Assembly (NCBI GenBank): GCA_023678885.1
Contig: CM042985.1
Location: 8,482,985-8,546,984, forward strand
Origin: Pogostemon cablin
Lineage: Eukaryota > Streptophyta > Magnoliopsida > Lamiales > Lamiaceae
Direction of reading: 5' to 3'
Length of the DNA stretch: 64,000 bases
The notes under the pieces: generated by a model
The model's input: the letters and a program-made list of their open reading frames with translations, nothing else
The model's database searches: none
What the model was told of the DNA's origin: nothing
Made by a program: the position numbers and the translations under genes
Shown: positions 36,830 to 47,600 of the stretch, in pieces
Position numbering within the stretch: position 1 is the first letter of the stretch
Layout: each line of letters begins with the position of its first letter

Positions 36830-38005
36830 TGTATTCCACTATATGTAAAAACAGCAATAATACAGATAAGACTATTGCTTCAATGATTGTTGCTGGTTTT
36901 ACAGGACAACTTAAAGGCTGGTGGGATAATTATTTATCTCTTAATGATCGTAATAGCATCATTAATACTGTTAAACAAGAGGGTGATAATACAATGGTTG
37001 AAAATGCAGTTTATACACTTGCAATAAACATTATTGAACATTTTACTGGTCGTTTCAGTGACAATAGTGATACTATTCGTACACTGTTACAAACTATGAG
37101 ATGTAGAACTCTGTCTGATTTCAGATGGTACAAAGATACTTTCTTAAGCAGAGTTATGGAACTTCCAGAATGTAATAACATTCATTGGAAATCAAAATTT
37201 ATTGATGGTCTTCCCAGCTTATTTGCTGAAAGAGTACGTAAAATGTTAAAAAGAGATAATATCTCTATTGATTATAATCAGTACTCCCTCCGTCCCGGGA
37301 AGTATTTCGCGTATTGGTGTGCGCGGAGTTTAAGAAAATTTTGTATTTTTATGTATAAAGTAAGAAAGAGAATATATATTTTAGTTGATTTAATGAAAAA
37401 TGTGTGTAAAGTTATTGAGAGATGTGAAAAAAGTGTGTAAAGTTTTTGGGAGATGTGAAAAAGTAAGTATTATATTGGGATATGTGTAAAAAGTGAGTAT
37501 TAGTATAATGTATTTTTTACCAAATTTAGTAAAAGTAAAGTGTGAAATACTTTGAGGGACGGATGAAAAAGGAAAGTGTGAAATACTTTGGGGGACGGAG
37601 GGAGTATACATATGGGTCCCTCATAGACACCTGTATACAAGAAGGATTAGCTTTATGTAATGAAATAAAGCTAAATCAACAAATTAAAAGACGAAGCCTA
37701 AATGAGAGAAAGCAATTAGGTGAATTTTGTCAACAATTTGGTATTGATAATCCTTCAACTAGTAAAACTAGTAAAAAAGATAAGGTTTATATACCTAAGA
37801 AAAGAAGAAAATATTCATCTAAACAAAGAGAAAAGAAAGATAAGAGAAAGGAGGAAAGAGATAAGAAAAAACCTCCTAGATTTTTTAAAAGAAAAATAAA
37901 TAGATATTGTAAATTATGTGGTAAACTTGGTCATACCAAGGAATACTGTTGGACTAAAAAGAGAATAAATCTCTTAAAATTCCTGATGATATTAAAGCAA
38001 TTATA
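36772..38005 (+). pseudogene. Pararetrovirus capsid protein with CCHC zinc knuckle, MITE-interrupted
   Basis: The capsid core in frame 1 (36772-37283) includes GFTGQLKGWWDNYL near 36895 and RCRTLSDFRWYKDTF near 37102. These are conserved in plant pararetrovirus capsids. A Stowaway MITE (37284-37604) interrupts it. The remainder, in frame 3, is Lys-rich and ends in a CCHC knuckle with Cys at 37908 and 37917, His at 37932 and Cys at 37947, which binds nucleic acid. A change to frame 2 occurs near 38000. Confidence 0.88.
37284..37604. mobile_element. Stowaway MITE inside viral capsid region
   Basis: CTCCCTCCGTCCC at the left and GGGGACGGAGGGAG at the right, with TA at 37282-37283 and 37605-37606. 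The right end is duplicated: a second partial terminus with GAAATACTTTGAGGGACGGA stands about 40 bases inside. Confidence 0.93.
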
Positions 38006-40582
38006 TTGCAATCTCTTGAAGAAAAAACTGAAGCTGAGAAATCATCTTCAGAATCTTCAAAAACTTCTGAATCAGAAGAAGAGATTAATTATCTTGATGA
38101 TACAGATATTTCTGAATCAGAATCAGAATCAGAAGTATGCAAACCTTGTCAAGAAGGATTTATATGTCCTAAAGAGGTTAATGATATAAACCAGTCAGAA
38201 TTTTATAAAATTATGTCACAATTTTCAGACATTTCTATAAATGTTTTAAACAATGAAAATATTTTTGATCTATTAAAAATGATTAAAGATCCATTATTGA
38301 AAGCACAAATTATTGATGAAATTTCCTTCAATGATGGAGCCTCGTCCTCTAATAAGGGAAAAAATGAATTTTCAAATGATATTTTAAATAAAAATAAAAG
38401 TTATAGTATGGCTGAAGTTATGAGTCAGTTAAAAGATAAATATCAGAATAAAGGAGAAATATCTCTTCAAGATCTTCATAAAGAGATTAATAATCTCAAA
38501 GAAGAAATTAAAACATTGAAGAATAAGAATATTATTCAAGAATCTAGAATTACTAGGTTAGAAAATTCTAGAATGAATAATATTTCTATTCCTCAAGAAA
38601 ATAATAAGGATGATATAATGATTGATAATAAATTTTTATCTACCATTGAAATGGTAATATCACAAAAATGGTATATAAAAATATCCTTATTAATTGATAA
38701 TCACTATACAAAGACATTTACTGCTCTGGTTGATAGCGATGCAGATTTAAATGTCATTCAAGAAGGATTAATACCTACTCGATACTTTGAAAAAACAAGT
38801 CATAACTTATATCATGCAGGAGGTGATAAACTCCAAATTAATTATAAGCTTCCTAAAGCTTATGTTTATGTTAATAACACATGTATATCACAAAGTTTTA
38901 TACTTGTGAAGAATATAAATAACCAAGTTATACTTGGTACTCCATTTCTTAATATGATATACCCTATAAAAAATATTGATAAAAAGGGTATAATGGGTAC
39001 TTATAAAGGAAATAATATTTTCTTAGAATTTATTACTGAACCTTTTACAAAGGTATTACATAATTTATATGATAATATCAAAAATAAACAAAATCAGATT
39101 AATTTCTTAAAACAAGAAATTAGTATGATTACAATTGATGATAAATTAAATAATCCTAGATTACAGGATAAAATTAGCATTTTAAAAAATGAATTTGCAT
39201 TAGATATTTGCAATGATCATCCTAATGCTTTTTGGGATAGAAAGAAACATATTGTTTCACTTCCTTATGAGGAAACATTTAAAGAGGATAATATTCCTAC
39301 AAAAGCTAGACCATGTCAAATGAACTCAGAATATCTTGAGTTATGTAAAAAGGAAATTGACTCCTTATTACAAAAGGGTTTAATAAGCCCTGCTCAGTCG
39401 CCCTGGTCATGTACTGCTTTTTATGTTAATAAACATTTTGAAATAGAAAGAGGAGTTCCTAGACTCGTTATCAATTATAAACCCCTTAATAAGGTGTTAA
39501 AATGGATTAGACATCCTATTCCTAATAAAAAGGATTTGCTTGATAGATTATATGATAGTCTCATATTCTCTAAATTTGATTTAAAATCTGGTTATTGGCA
39601 AATTCCGATTAATAAATCTGACAGATATAAAACTGCTTTTAATGTACCAATAGGTCATTATGAATGGAATGTTATGCCATTTGGATTGAAAAATGCTCCT
39701 TCTGAATTTCAGAAGATTATGAATGATATTTTTACTCCTTATAGTGAGTTTATTATTGTTTATATTGATGATATTCTTGTATTTTCTAAATCAATAGAAA
39801 TGCACTTTAAACATTTGCGTAAATTTAAGTAAATTGTTGTTCAGAATGGTTTAGTAATATCAAAACCAAAAATGGAAATATTTCAGACGAAAATCAGATT
39901 TTTAGGTCATAATATAGAAAAATGAAATATTATTCCTATTAATAGAAGTATAGATTTTGCTGATAAATTTCCTGATGTAATAATAGATAAGACTCAATTA
40001 CAAAGATTTTTAGGGAGTCTTAATTATATTGCTCCTTATTATCATAATTTGGCTAAGGATGCAGCTATCTTATATGATAGATTAAAGAAAAACCCTAAGG
40101 TATAGACTAATAGTCATACAGAGGCAGTTAAAAAGATTAAATCTAAGGTTAAATCATTACCATGTTTAATGATTAGTAACCCTAATTGGAATAAATTTAT
40201 AGAAACAAATGCTTCTGATATAGGATATGGTGGCATACTCACTCAAATAGACCATGTTAATAAACAGAAACATTTAGTAAGATTCCATTTGGGAAAATGG
40301 AACAATGCTCAAAAGAATTATGCAACAGTAGCTGAAGAGATTCTTGCTATTGTTAAATGTGTTTTAAAATTTCAAGATGATTTATATAATAAAAAATTTA
40401 TTGTTATTACAGATTGTAATGCAGCAAAATTCATGTTTAATAAAGATTTTAAACATGATGTATCAAAGCAAATGTTTGCTAGATGGCAGGCTCATTTAGC
40501 CCCATTTGATTTTGATATTGTTTATAAAAAATGAGAAGATAATAATCTTCCAGATTTTTTAACTAGAGAATATTTCTCATAA
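38006..40582 (+). pseudogene. Pararetrovirus protease, reverse transcriptase and RNase H
   Basis: Frame 2 runs from about 38006 to TAA 40580-40582. An acidic Ser/Glu linker and a coiled region come first. The aspartic protease follows, with its active-site triad changed: DSD instead of DSG at 38732-38740. RT has QSPWSCTAFYV near 39396 and catalytic YIDD at 39761-39772. RNase H has its first Asp in TNASD near 40188 and TVAEEIL near 40330. The frame is cut by TAA 39830-39832, TGA 39923-39925, TAG 40103-40105 and TGA 40532-40534. The enzyme set would copy pregenomic RNA to DNA. It is inactive here. Confidence 0.9.
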
Positions 40583-40604
40583 TTTTCTGTTTATTATTGC
40601 AGAT

Positions 40605-41525
40605 ATGAGCGACAGAGGCAGAGGATCTTCCTCTTATAGGGGAAGATGTGGAAAAAGAGGAATCTGATGTGGGATTCTATAAGAAAGAAAGTAGAGAAAT
40701 CATATTTCTCTTAGAAAAAGAAGATATGGATTGGATTGATAATCCATGTGATTTGATGGAAAGATACATTGATAATAATAGTATCCCCTTTAAGACTTAT
40801 AAATTAAGAGGATATTATGAACACATTCTTATGCAAAGTGGTTCTTGTGATATTCAACACTTTCATGGGAACAATCCTAAAGTTTATAACTTTAGTAAAA
40901 TCATTATAAAAAGGATTATATCCTTAAAAGAATGGGGTATTTCACCATTCAGAGAAAAAGAAGTGACTAATAATGACACTAAGGCAGTAATGAGATATAA
41001 TTACTGGGATTATATTGATTCATTCAAAATGGTCATATTTTATGAAAATGACAAACATAAACATACATGGTTTGTCAAAGTTTGTTCAAATGTTTATAAC
41101 AAAAGCATTCCTTACTGGTTTATTAACTGGTTTCATTATTTTGGTGCATCACAAAATATTCTTCCAGATCATATCAAAGAAGTTTTTGATAGATGGGTAG
41201 ATGTTTCTCCCAGATTTCTAAAAGAACAAGAGTCAAATCTCTTTATAGAAGGAATAGCATCTTGTTTCTTCTTTATTGAATTTTCGATACCTTGGATTGT
41301 CAAATGGACTCCAGAATTTGGATATAATAATATTGGAATACCTTGTCTTCATAGGACATTTCATATAAAATTCTGGGATAAAATGCTGGAAATTGATCCA
41401 ACAACCCAAAAAATAAGAGGAGATGAAACTTTCTGTCTGATAAAAAGTAAAGTTTCAGAGTATGAACAAGAAAAGAGATTAATACAGTCTCCTTCTCCAT
41501 TTGATTTTATAATAAAGAAATAAAA
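40605..41525 (+). pseudogene. Pararetrovirus ORF2, florendovirus-type protein of unknown function
   Basis: The likely start is ATG 40605, 22 bases after the ORF1 stop, giving an Arg/Gly/Ser-rich N-terminus that hits a stop after about 20 codons because of a frameshift near 40645. Frame 1 then stays open from 40648 to 41523. It has many aromatic residues, including YWDYIDSF, IPYWFINWFHYFG and FFFIEFSIPWIVKW. This pattern occurs in the second ORF of endogenous florendoviruses and related plant genome copies. The function is not known. The end is truncated by integration; its tail lies at 33506-33708. Confidence 0.75.
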
Positions 41526-41695
41526 AATGGAGAATTATTATTATTTATAATTATTATTATTACTATTATTATGTATTATTAATAATAATATTATTAATTA
41601 TTAATTATTAATAATTATTATTATTAATACTTTTAATTATTATTATATTATTTTATTATATTAATTAATTATTATTATCAATATATATTATTAAT
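41526..41695. repeat. ATT-rich simple sequence, right flank of pararetrovirus
   Basis: Imperfect (ATT)n. A stretch with TGTATTATTAATAATAATAT is shared with 54115-54136, the right arm of the Tourist-like MITE. ATTATTAAT at 41687-41695 is the proposed target duplication of the next element. Confidence 0.85.
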
Positions 41696-41739
41696 GAGTG
41701 CAACTAGGGTGAGACCGGTCCCATGAAAATTTGGTGGAA

Positions 41740-42364
41740 CCGGATCTCTTCCCCTCTTCTCAATACACATTCTCTCCTCAGGACCCCAACCTACTTCACT
41801 GTATTTCATCTCTCTTCGAGATGAAGTGTTGATGGTCGCAATTGCACACCGCCAGAAACACAATGAATTCCCCCAAACAGAACTCACAATTCGCCCAGCA
41901 AAATCATTCTGCCGCCTACGTCCCGACGACCCCTGTTGCCAGATGATGCCGTCACTACCACAATCTCCGCCAATTTCCATCAATTCGCCGACCTTGCCAG
42001 AGTCGCAAACAACCGCCGCTGCCTCGCTCAGCCCTTATCAAACGTAAAGCCCAAATTCCCATATTTGTTGAGTTATAAAGTCTTTTGTATTTCGTCTGAT
42101 TAGGTTATTGAAAATCCTAAAAACATAAAAAAATGGGTGTCTGTGGTTTGATTCATAAAATTACATCTCAAAGAATTGCATCTTTGGGCAGGGCTTCGTT
42201 CAGTAGTGCGGCGGCAGGGCAATTTTATGAATTATTGTGGTCACACATAGAGGTAGGTGAATGAATTGATCGTATTTCCTCTAGGTTGTGGTCTAAGGGA
42301 ACACACTGCTATCTTATCTCCTCTAGGTTTTTTCATCGCATGTCATCTCTTGTTTGTGTCTCAG
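41740..42364 (+). other. GC-rich leader-like DNA inside Mutator-like element
   Basis: 41830-42050 is C-rich with no reliable frame, then intron-like sequence ends at an acceptor (GTCTCAG at 42358-42364). It is probably the upstream part of the captured protease gene. Confidence 0.4.
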
Positions 42365-42748
42365 ATGTATTCCATCCAGTTACTCTAAACTTTGCTGATG
42401 GTGCATCAATGTATCTGAGGCTCCAAGATTATATGTTGCAGCAAAGTTCTGTTGTAAGTCGACAACTTTCTTGTACATTTGGTGTGAGTCATAAATCCTT
42501 ATAAATGATGGTGAAATGCAATTTGGTAGGGTGGAGGCGCAGTGTGGTGCATCGACATTCAGAAAATTCAGGGTCAAGGGATTACAATTCTAGGAGGTAC
42601 TCACAATCTGTGAAGTCTCTCCCTTCCCTCTCGTGTGTTTGTTCGTTTCATAATAAACTCTCGTCCCTTCCTGTAGACCTTGTTCTCAAGGATAAGATTG
42701 TGGTGTATGATTTAGGTGGTCAGAGAATAGGACGGGCGAACTATGACT
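42365..42748 (+). pseudogene. A1-family aspartic protease fragment, three exons
   Basis: Exons at 42365-42453, 42530-42596 and 42677-42748, with intact donors and acceptors, encode FHPVTLNFADGASMYLRLQDY, then VWCIDIQKIQGQGITILG, then DLVLKDKIVVYDLGGQRIG and ANYDC. This is the C-terminal lobe of plant aspartic proteinase-like proteins (pepsin family). The usual GITILGD-DLVLKD join is preserved across an intron. Both catalytic Asp motifs (DTG and DSG) and the N-terminal half are missing. The conserved Trp of GW-ANYDC is Arg here. Confidence 0.87.
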
Positions 42749-42768
42749 GTAAGTTTCATTAGCTCGCG

Positions 42769-42852
42769 TCCCTCCTACTTCAGCTCAGCTCACTCATACA
42801 TCCACTCGCCTCCCTCCTACTTCAGCTCAGCTCACTCATACATCCACTCGCC
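42769..42852 (+). repeat. 42-bp tandem duplication
   Basis: Two identical units starting TCCCTCCTACTTCAGCTCAG at 42769 and 42811, just before a splice-acceptor-like CAG near 42868. Confidence 0.95.
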
Positions 42853-43280
42853 TCATGTATTGCAGGTGCGCTGGAATTTGGCAGTGTTAATACAAATTCC
42901 AGATGGCCAAACGGTTATGTTACCCGACGAACTTCAACAAGCCAACATGTTGATTCCATCCTTAAATATGAACATATGAGTAGATAGTATGCTTGGAATA
43001 ATGGGTTTTCTTGGCTTTAGAAGACTTCAGTCTATTCTGAGGCAGTTTAATATGAAACTATTGAGGGTGTGATTATGTTGAATTGTTTTTCTTTTAAATG
43101 AATATAGATAGATTTTTTTTTTGTGATCATAGAACTTGCTTTATCATTAATTGTTGCATTGTTTTATTCATGTTCTTGAAATTTAATCTTCCTCAAATAT
43201 TACGCTGTGAACAAAGTTGCATGTAAGGTACTAGATCATCTCAATATTGGGTTTGATACCCTTTATTTATAATCATATAA
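42853..43280. other. Unassigned exon-like tail and noncoding DNA
   Basis: 42869-42979 has an open stretch (contains IPDGQTVMLPDELQQANML) after a splice-like CAG. I do not recognise it. The rest is noncoding. Confidence 0.35.
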
Positions 43281-43860
43281 TAATCTAATTTATTATAAAG
43301 AGTAACCTAATAAATTTCAAAGAGTAACTTAATTATTTTTATAGAGTAATTTAATTAATTCATTATAAAAAAAAATTATTGCTAAAAAATTGAAGTTTCA
43401 AATCAAAGAGTAATCCAATTTATTATAAAGAGTAACCTAATAAACTCCAAAGAGTAACCTAATTATTTTTATAGAGTAATTCAATTAATTCATTATAAAA
43501 AAGACTATTGTTAAAAAATCGAAGTCTCAAATCAAAGAGAAATCCAATTAATTATAAAGCCTAATTCTTCATAAAGAATAACCTAATTACTTATAAAGAG
43601 AGTAAATACTCATAAAGAGTAACCCAATTTATTATAAAAGAGTAACCTAATTACTTATAAAGAGAGTAACCTAATTACTTATAAAGAGTAACCCAATTTA
43701 TTATAAAAGAGTAACCTAATTAATAAAAAAAGGTATCCTAGTTGACAAAAAAATAGAACAAATAAAGATCAACAAGAAAAATACTAATAAAAAATTTATC
43801 ATGGTAACGTAATTTATTATAAAGAGTAACCCATGTATTAAAAAAAACTTAAATTATTAT
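43281..43860. repeat. Minisatellite with AAAGAGTAACCTAATT core
   Basis: The first part is a higher-order unit of about 130 bp starting at 43281, 43411 and 43540. It then shortens to 20-45 bp units such as ACTTATAAAGAGTAACC until about 43860. Confidence 0.88.
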
Positions 43861-44031
43861 AAGGAGTAATCCTAATAACACATACCTAATTAAGTTTACT
43901 GGAATAACATCAGCAAGAGCAAATAACGAAATCTGCAACTTCTTCCTCTTCGACCAACAATTGGAATTTGCAGGGCATGGTAAGACATGGAACTTTGGCA
44001 GTCCGCAAAGTGCCTCATTGCTATTAATGAA

Positions 44032-44036
44032 CTTTT
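44032..44036 (+). repeat. Target duplication of copia element
   Basis: CTTTT here and at 48638-48642, directly outside the element ends. Confidence 0.9.
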
Positions 44037-45114
44037 TGTTGGGTATATGGGGTAGTATTTAAAACGGCTTATGGCTTACTTTTGGTAAAGTCGAGTCAAG
44101 AGTTAAACTCTTTCTCCTTAAGACGAAATTGCTCCGTACTTCAGGTGCTTACGGACTATAGCAATCGCCTCCAAGATACAACGACTTTGAATTTTGGACT
44201 TGTAGCACAACTACTCCAAAATTATCGGCGAACAAATTAATATTTTAGAATTTTCGGACTCGGGTAGGATAATTCTAGAACTAATGGACTAGAATGTAAT
44301 ATGCAAGTATTGAATGCAGGATTGGAATGATCTTTACAAATGATTTTGGGGCCTATTTATAATAGTTGAAGAGTTGTGAGGCCTTTTCAGAATGGATGCC
44401 TTGATTCATTCTGGACCCTTGGATCATGTCTTTTGATTAAAGGCTTGATCTAATGGTTAAGATTGCATCCCTTCAATTTGAATTTAAATTCAAATTCTTG
44501 GAGCCAAATCCTTCCCTCCACATTTTTGATTTGAACCACAAATGGGCCCGCGAATCAGGCCCGGCCCGGCAAGTGACCTGACCAGACCCGGCCCGACGAC
44601 CCGATCAGGCCCGCCCCGACGACCCGACCCGTCCCTTCAGGCGATCCGGACGACCCGACCCGATCCGGTGCGTACGGTGCACCCTACGTGTACCCAAGTC
44701 TAACCCATCGGACCCTAGTTCGGGTCCAAAATGAGTGCAACTATGTACAAGCGTGGGTGCGGCTCGTGGCTTGGTTGGTTGCACCATGTGGTCCACACAT
44801 TTAATTTAATTCAATAATGTGTGTAGGTAGTAATAAGGAGTTCAATTCTTCCATCTTTTTCCAATGTGGGATAACTTCTCACTTCAACATTTACTCTTCA
44901 TTTTTCCTTATTTTTCTTGTAATTAATTGCAAACTTCATGTATTAATTACTCATTCACCCGGAATTGGATTTGAGCAAAAGTATACACTAAATTCATCTA
45001 CTCGAAACGTAGTTTCCAAATATGCAATTTGTTTTCATTTTTGACAAACGAAAATTACAAGAACATTGGTCAAAGGTGGGCTTGACCCACTTCTACACTT
45101 AACCAATTCCAACA
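44037..45114 (-). repeat. Copia 3' LTR
   Basis: On the minus strand it begins TGTTGGAATTGG and ends ATATACCCAACA. It holds a GC-rich block near 44550-44660 with CCCGACGACCCG-type repeats, expanded by about 40 bases relative to the other LTR. Confidence 0.92.
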
Positions 45115-45125
45115 ATCCCCCACAT
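45115..45125 (-). other. Copia polypurine tract
   Basis: Minus strand GTGGGGGAT directly before the LTR start TGTTGG. Confidence 0.8.
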
Positions 45126-45653
45126 GAATGTAATTAATGCAGTAGACTCTATCGAAAGTTTCGACGAACTGCTATTGCATCAGGATAGGTAGCTTCCGGC
45201 TTTGAACCTTCCTTAGTAGAATGTCATCGGATTTACTTGCTGCTTAGTGAACATGATGTTTTGAACTAGTCAACATTTTATGTAAATCAAGTCAACGACA
45301 CCCACACAATAACAATTCTAATATTCTTCGTTCTCACGTTGTGTCCAATTCGACCCTGGACCATCTTGGATTCATAAGTGTTTTTTCTCATTCGAAGCGG
45401 CCAAACTTCACACTTATATAGGTGATCTCCTATGTAGAGTATCCTGCTATACTCTACTTTTAAGGTATAGGAATCATTAAAAGCTTTTAAGGCTTACCCT
45501 CTACCACACTTCTGCAGGCTTGCACTTGATTTGAGAATGAGTTGAGATTATATTTCAAGTACTATTTCGGAACACTTATAACTTAGTTGTCTTATTGAAC
45601 CATGTTCTTGGGATCTCCAATCATCATGGTTAAGTTACCGCTATAAACGTTCT

Positions 45654-47600
45654 TTAGTGCGTGGATTTTAAACCCATTCCCATTACTGCACTTGTCATTA
45701 GATCTCTATTTATGCCTTTTGTCAACGGATCCGCGATATTTTCCTTAGACTTTACATAGTCGATGGAAATTATCCCACTAGAGATCAATTGCCTAACGGT
45801 ATTATGTCTCCTCCTTATGTGTCGAGATTTACCGTTGTACATGTTGCTTTGTGCTCTCCCAATAGTTGCCATGCTATCGCAATGTATCATTATAGGAGGC
45901 ACTGGTTTGCTCCAACAAGGAATATCCTCTAAGAAGTTTCTAAGCCATTCGACTTTTTCACCAGCTTTGTCTAATGCAATGAACTCCGACTCCATTGTGG
46001 AACGAGCTATGCATGTTTGTTTAGAAGATTTCCATGATACTGCTCCACCACCTATGGTAAATACGTAACCACTTGTGGATTTGGAGTCTTTTGAATCAGA
46101 TATCCAATTAGCATTCGTGAATCCTTCGACTACGGCTGGATATCTTGTATACAATATCCCATAACTTGGAGTATGTTTCAAATATCTAAGTACTCTTGTC
46201 AATGCTATCCAATGTTCTTTATTAGGATTGCTTGTGAACCTACTAAGTTTATGAACAGAGTATGCTATATCCGGACGTGTACAATTTGTTAAGTACATCA
46301 AACTTTCGATAATTCTTGCATATTTCTGTTGTGATATGGGTTCGCCTTTATTTTTGGCTAGATGTAAATTCACATCCACAGGAGTTTTAGCCGAGGGTAA
46401 GTCAAAGGCATCGAATTTTTTAAGTATATTCTCTACGTAGTGAGATTGTGTTAAGACAATTCCATCAGGTGATCTAGAGATTCTTATCCCTAGTATGACA
46501 TCAGCCTCACCCATATCCTTCATGTCAAAATTCCTTTTTAACATGTTCTTAGTATTCACAATCACTTTGTGATTACTTCCTATTATGAGCATGTCGTCTA
46601 CGTATAGACATACAATTACATACTCATTAGGCATGCCTTTTATGTAGACACACTTATCACATTCATTGATTTTGAATCCATTTGATAGCATAGTTTGATC
46701 AAACTTTTGATGCCATTGTTTAGGTGTTTGTTTTAATCCGTATAAGGATTTTATTAACTTGCACACTTTCTTTTCTTGGCCAGGGGCAACAAACCATTCA
46801 GGTTGTTCCATATATATTTTCTCTTCTAATTCACCATTTAAGAAAGCTGTTTTGACATCCATTTGGTGTATCTCAAGATTATGTAAAGCTGCAATTGCTA
46901 TGAGAACTCTAATGGATGAAATTCTTGTCACAGGTGAATATGTGTCGAAGAAATCATATCCTTCATTTTGTTTGAATCCTTTAGCTACTAAGCGAGCCTT
47001 GTATTTGTCAATTGAACCATCAGCCTTGTATTTCTTCTTTAGGATCCATTTGCATCCTAAAGGTTTGTTGCCCGGTGGGAGATCGACCACCTCCCAAGTA
47101 TGGTTTTGCATAATGGATTCAATTTCGCAGTTGATAGCCTCTTTCCAGAGAGGAGCATCTGGACTAGACAATGCTTCATGTATTGTCCTTGGTTCATTTT
47201 CTAGCATGTAGCTTATAAAATCAGAACCAAAGGACTTTTCCTTCTTGGTTCTTTTACTACGCCTTGGTTCTTCCTCCCTTTGAGGTGAACCTTTTTCTAT
47301 AGCGTCATGAGTTCTTTTATGCGAGCTCACTTCTTGTTTTTCCTTCTTAGGAAAAATATTCTCAAAGAACACTGCATTTCTAGATTCAATAGTCATTCCC
47401 TCATTCATTTCAGGAACTTCTGACTTATGAACCAAGAAACGATATGCACTACTATTGTATGCATAACCAATAAAGATGCAATCAACTGTTTTGGGTCCTA
47501 GCTTTACTTGTTTTGGTTTAGGTACCTCAACTTTTGCTAGGCACCCCCACACTTTGAGGTAACCATATGACGGTTTCCTTCATTTCTATAATTCATATGG
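45654..47600 (-). pseudogene. Copia pol: integrase tail, reverse transcriptase, RNase H
   Basis: An uninterrupted frame of 632 codons runs from 47552 to the stop at 45654. The short piece 47553-47600 (TPYELWK-like, with stops) is the end of the integrase catalytic region. RT contains EAINCEIESIMQNHTWEVVDL, the block around LVAKGFKQNEGYDFFDTYSPV, and the catalytic YVDDM near codon 317. RNase H contains STSGYVF, ARSTMESEFIAL and, at the end, HIRRRHN and NIADPLTKG. It would copy element RNA to DNA. The frame is intact, but without gag, protease and integrase core the element cannot move on its own. Confidence 0.92.

Larger units (their letters stand above)
33467..41525 (+). mobile_element. Endogenous pararetrovirus, florendovirus/petuvirus type
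   Basis: Read in order: tail of ORF2, promoter, leader, tRNA-Met primer site, then ORF1 with movement, capsid, protease, RT and RNase H domains. A second ORF of the kind found in endogenous florendoviruses follows. Without the two Stowaway insertions it is about 7.4 kb, genome length for this group. The two ends meet inside ORF2, with a short shared sequence, so one circularly permuted genome was integrated into ATT repeats. ORF1 carries multiple frameshifts and stops, and the protease motif is mutated, so this copy is defective. Confidence 0.9.

Noticed and set aside
41200..41523. Host membrane protein suggested by aromatic-rich sequence
   Set aside because: It is in phase with and adjacent to viral ORF1 and matches the florendovirus second-ORF pattern.
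43281..43860. CRISPR-like array
   Set aside because: Units are contiguous with no unique spacers, length varies, and the DNA is eukaryotic; it is a minisatellite.
44605..44796. Minus-strand frame in the copia LTR (repeated at 48032-48319)
   Set aside because: It lies in the GC-rich LTR block, differs in phase and length between the two LTRs, and has no family resemblance.
45763..46068. Plus-strand frames across the copia pol region (also 46759-47211)
   Set aside because: Shadows of the intact minus-strand pol frame.
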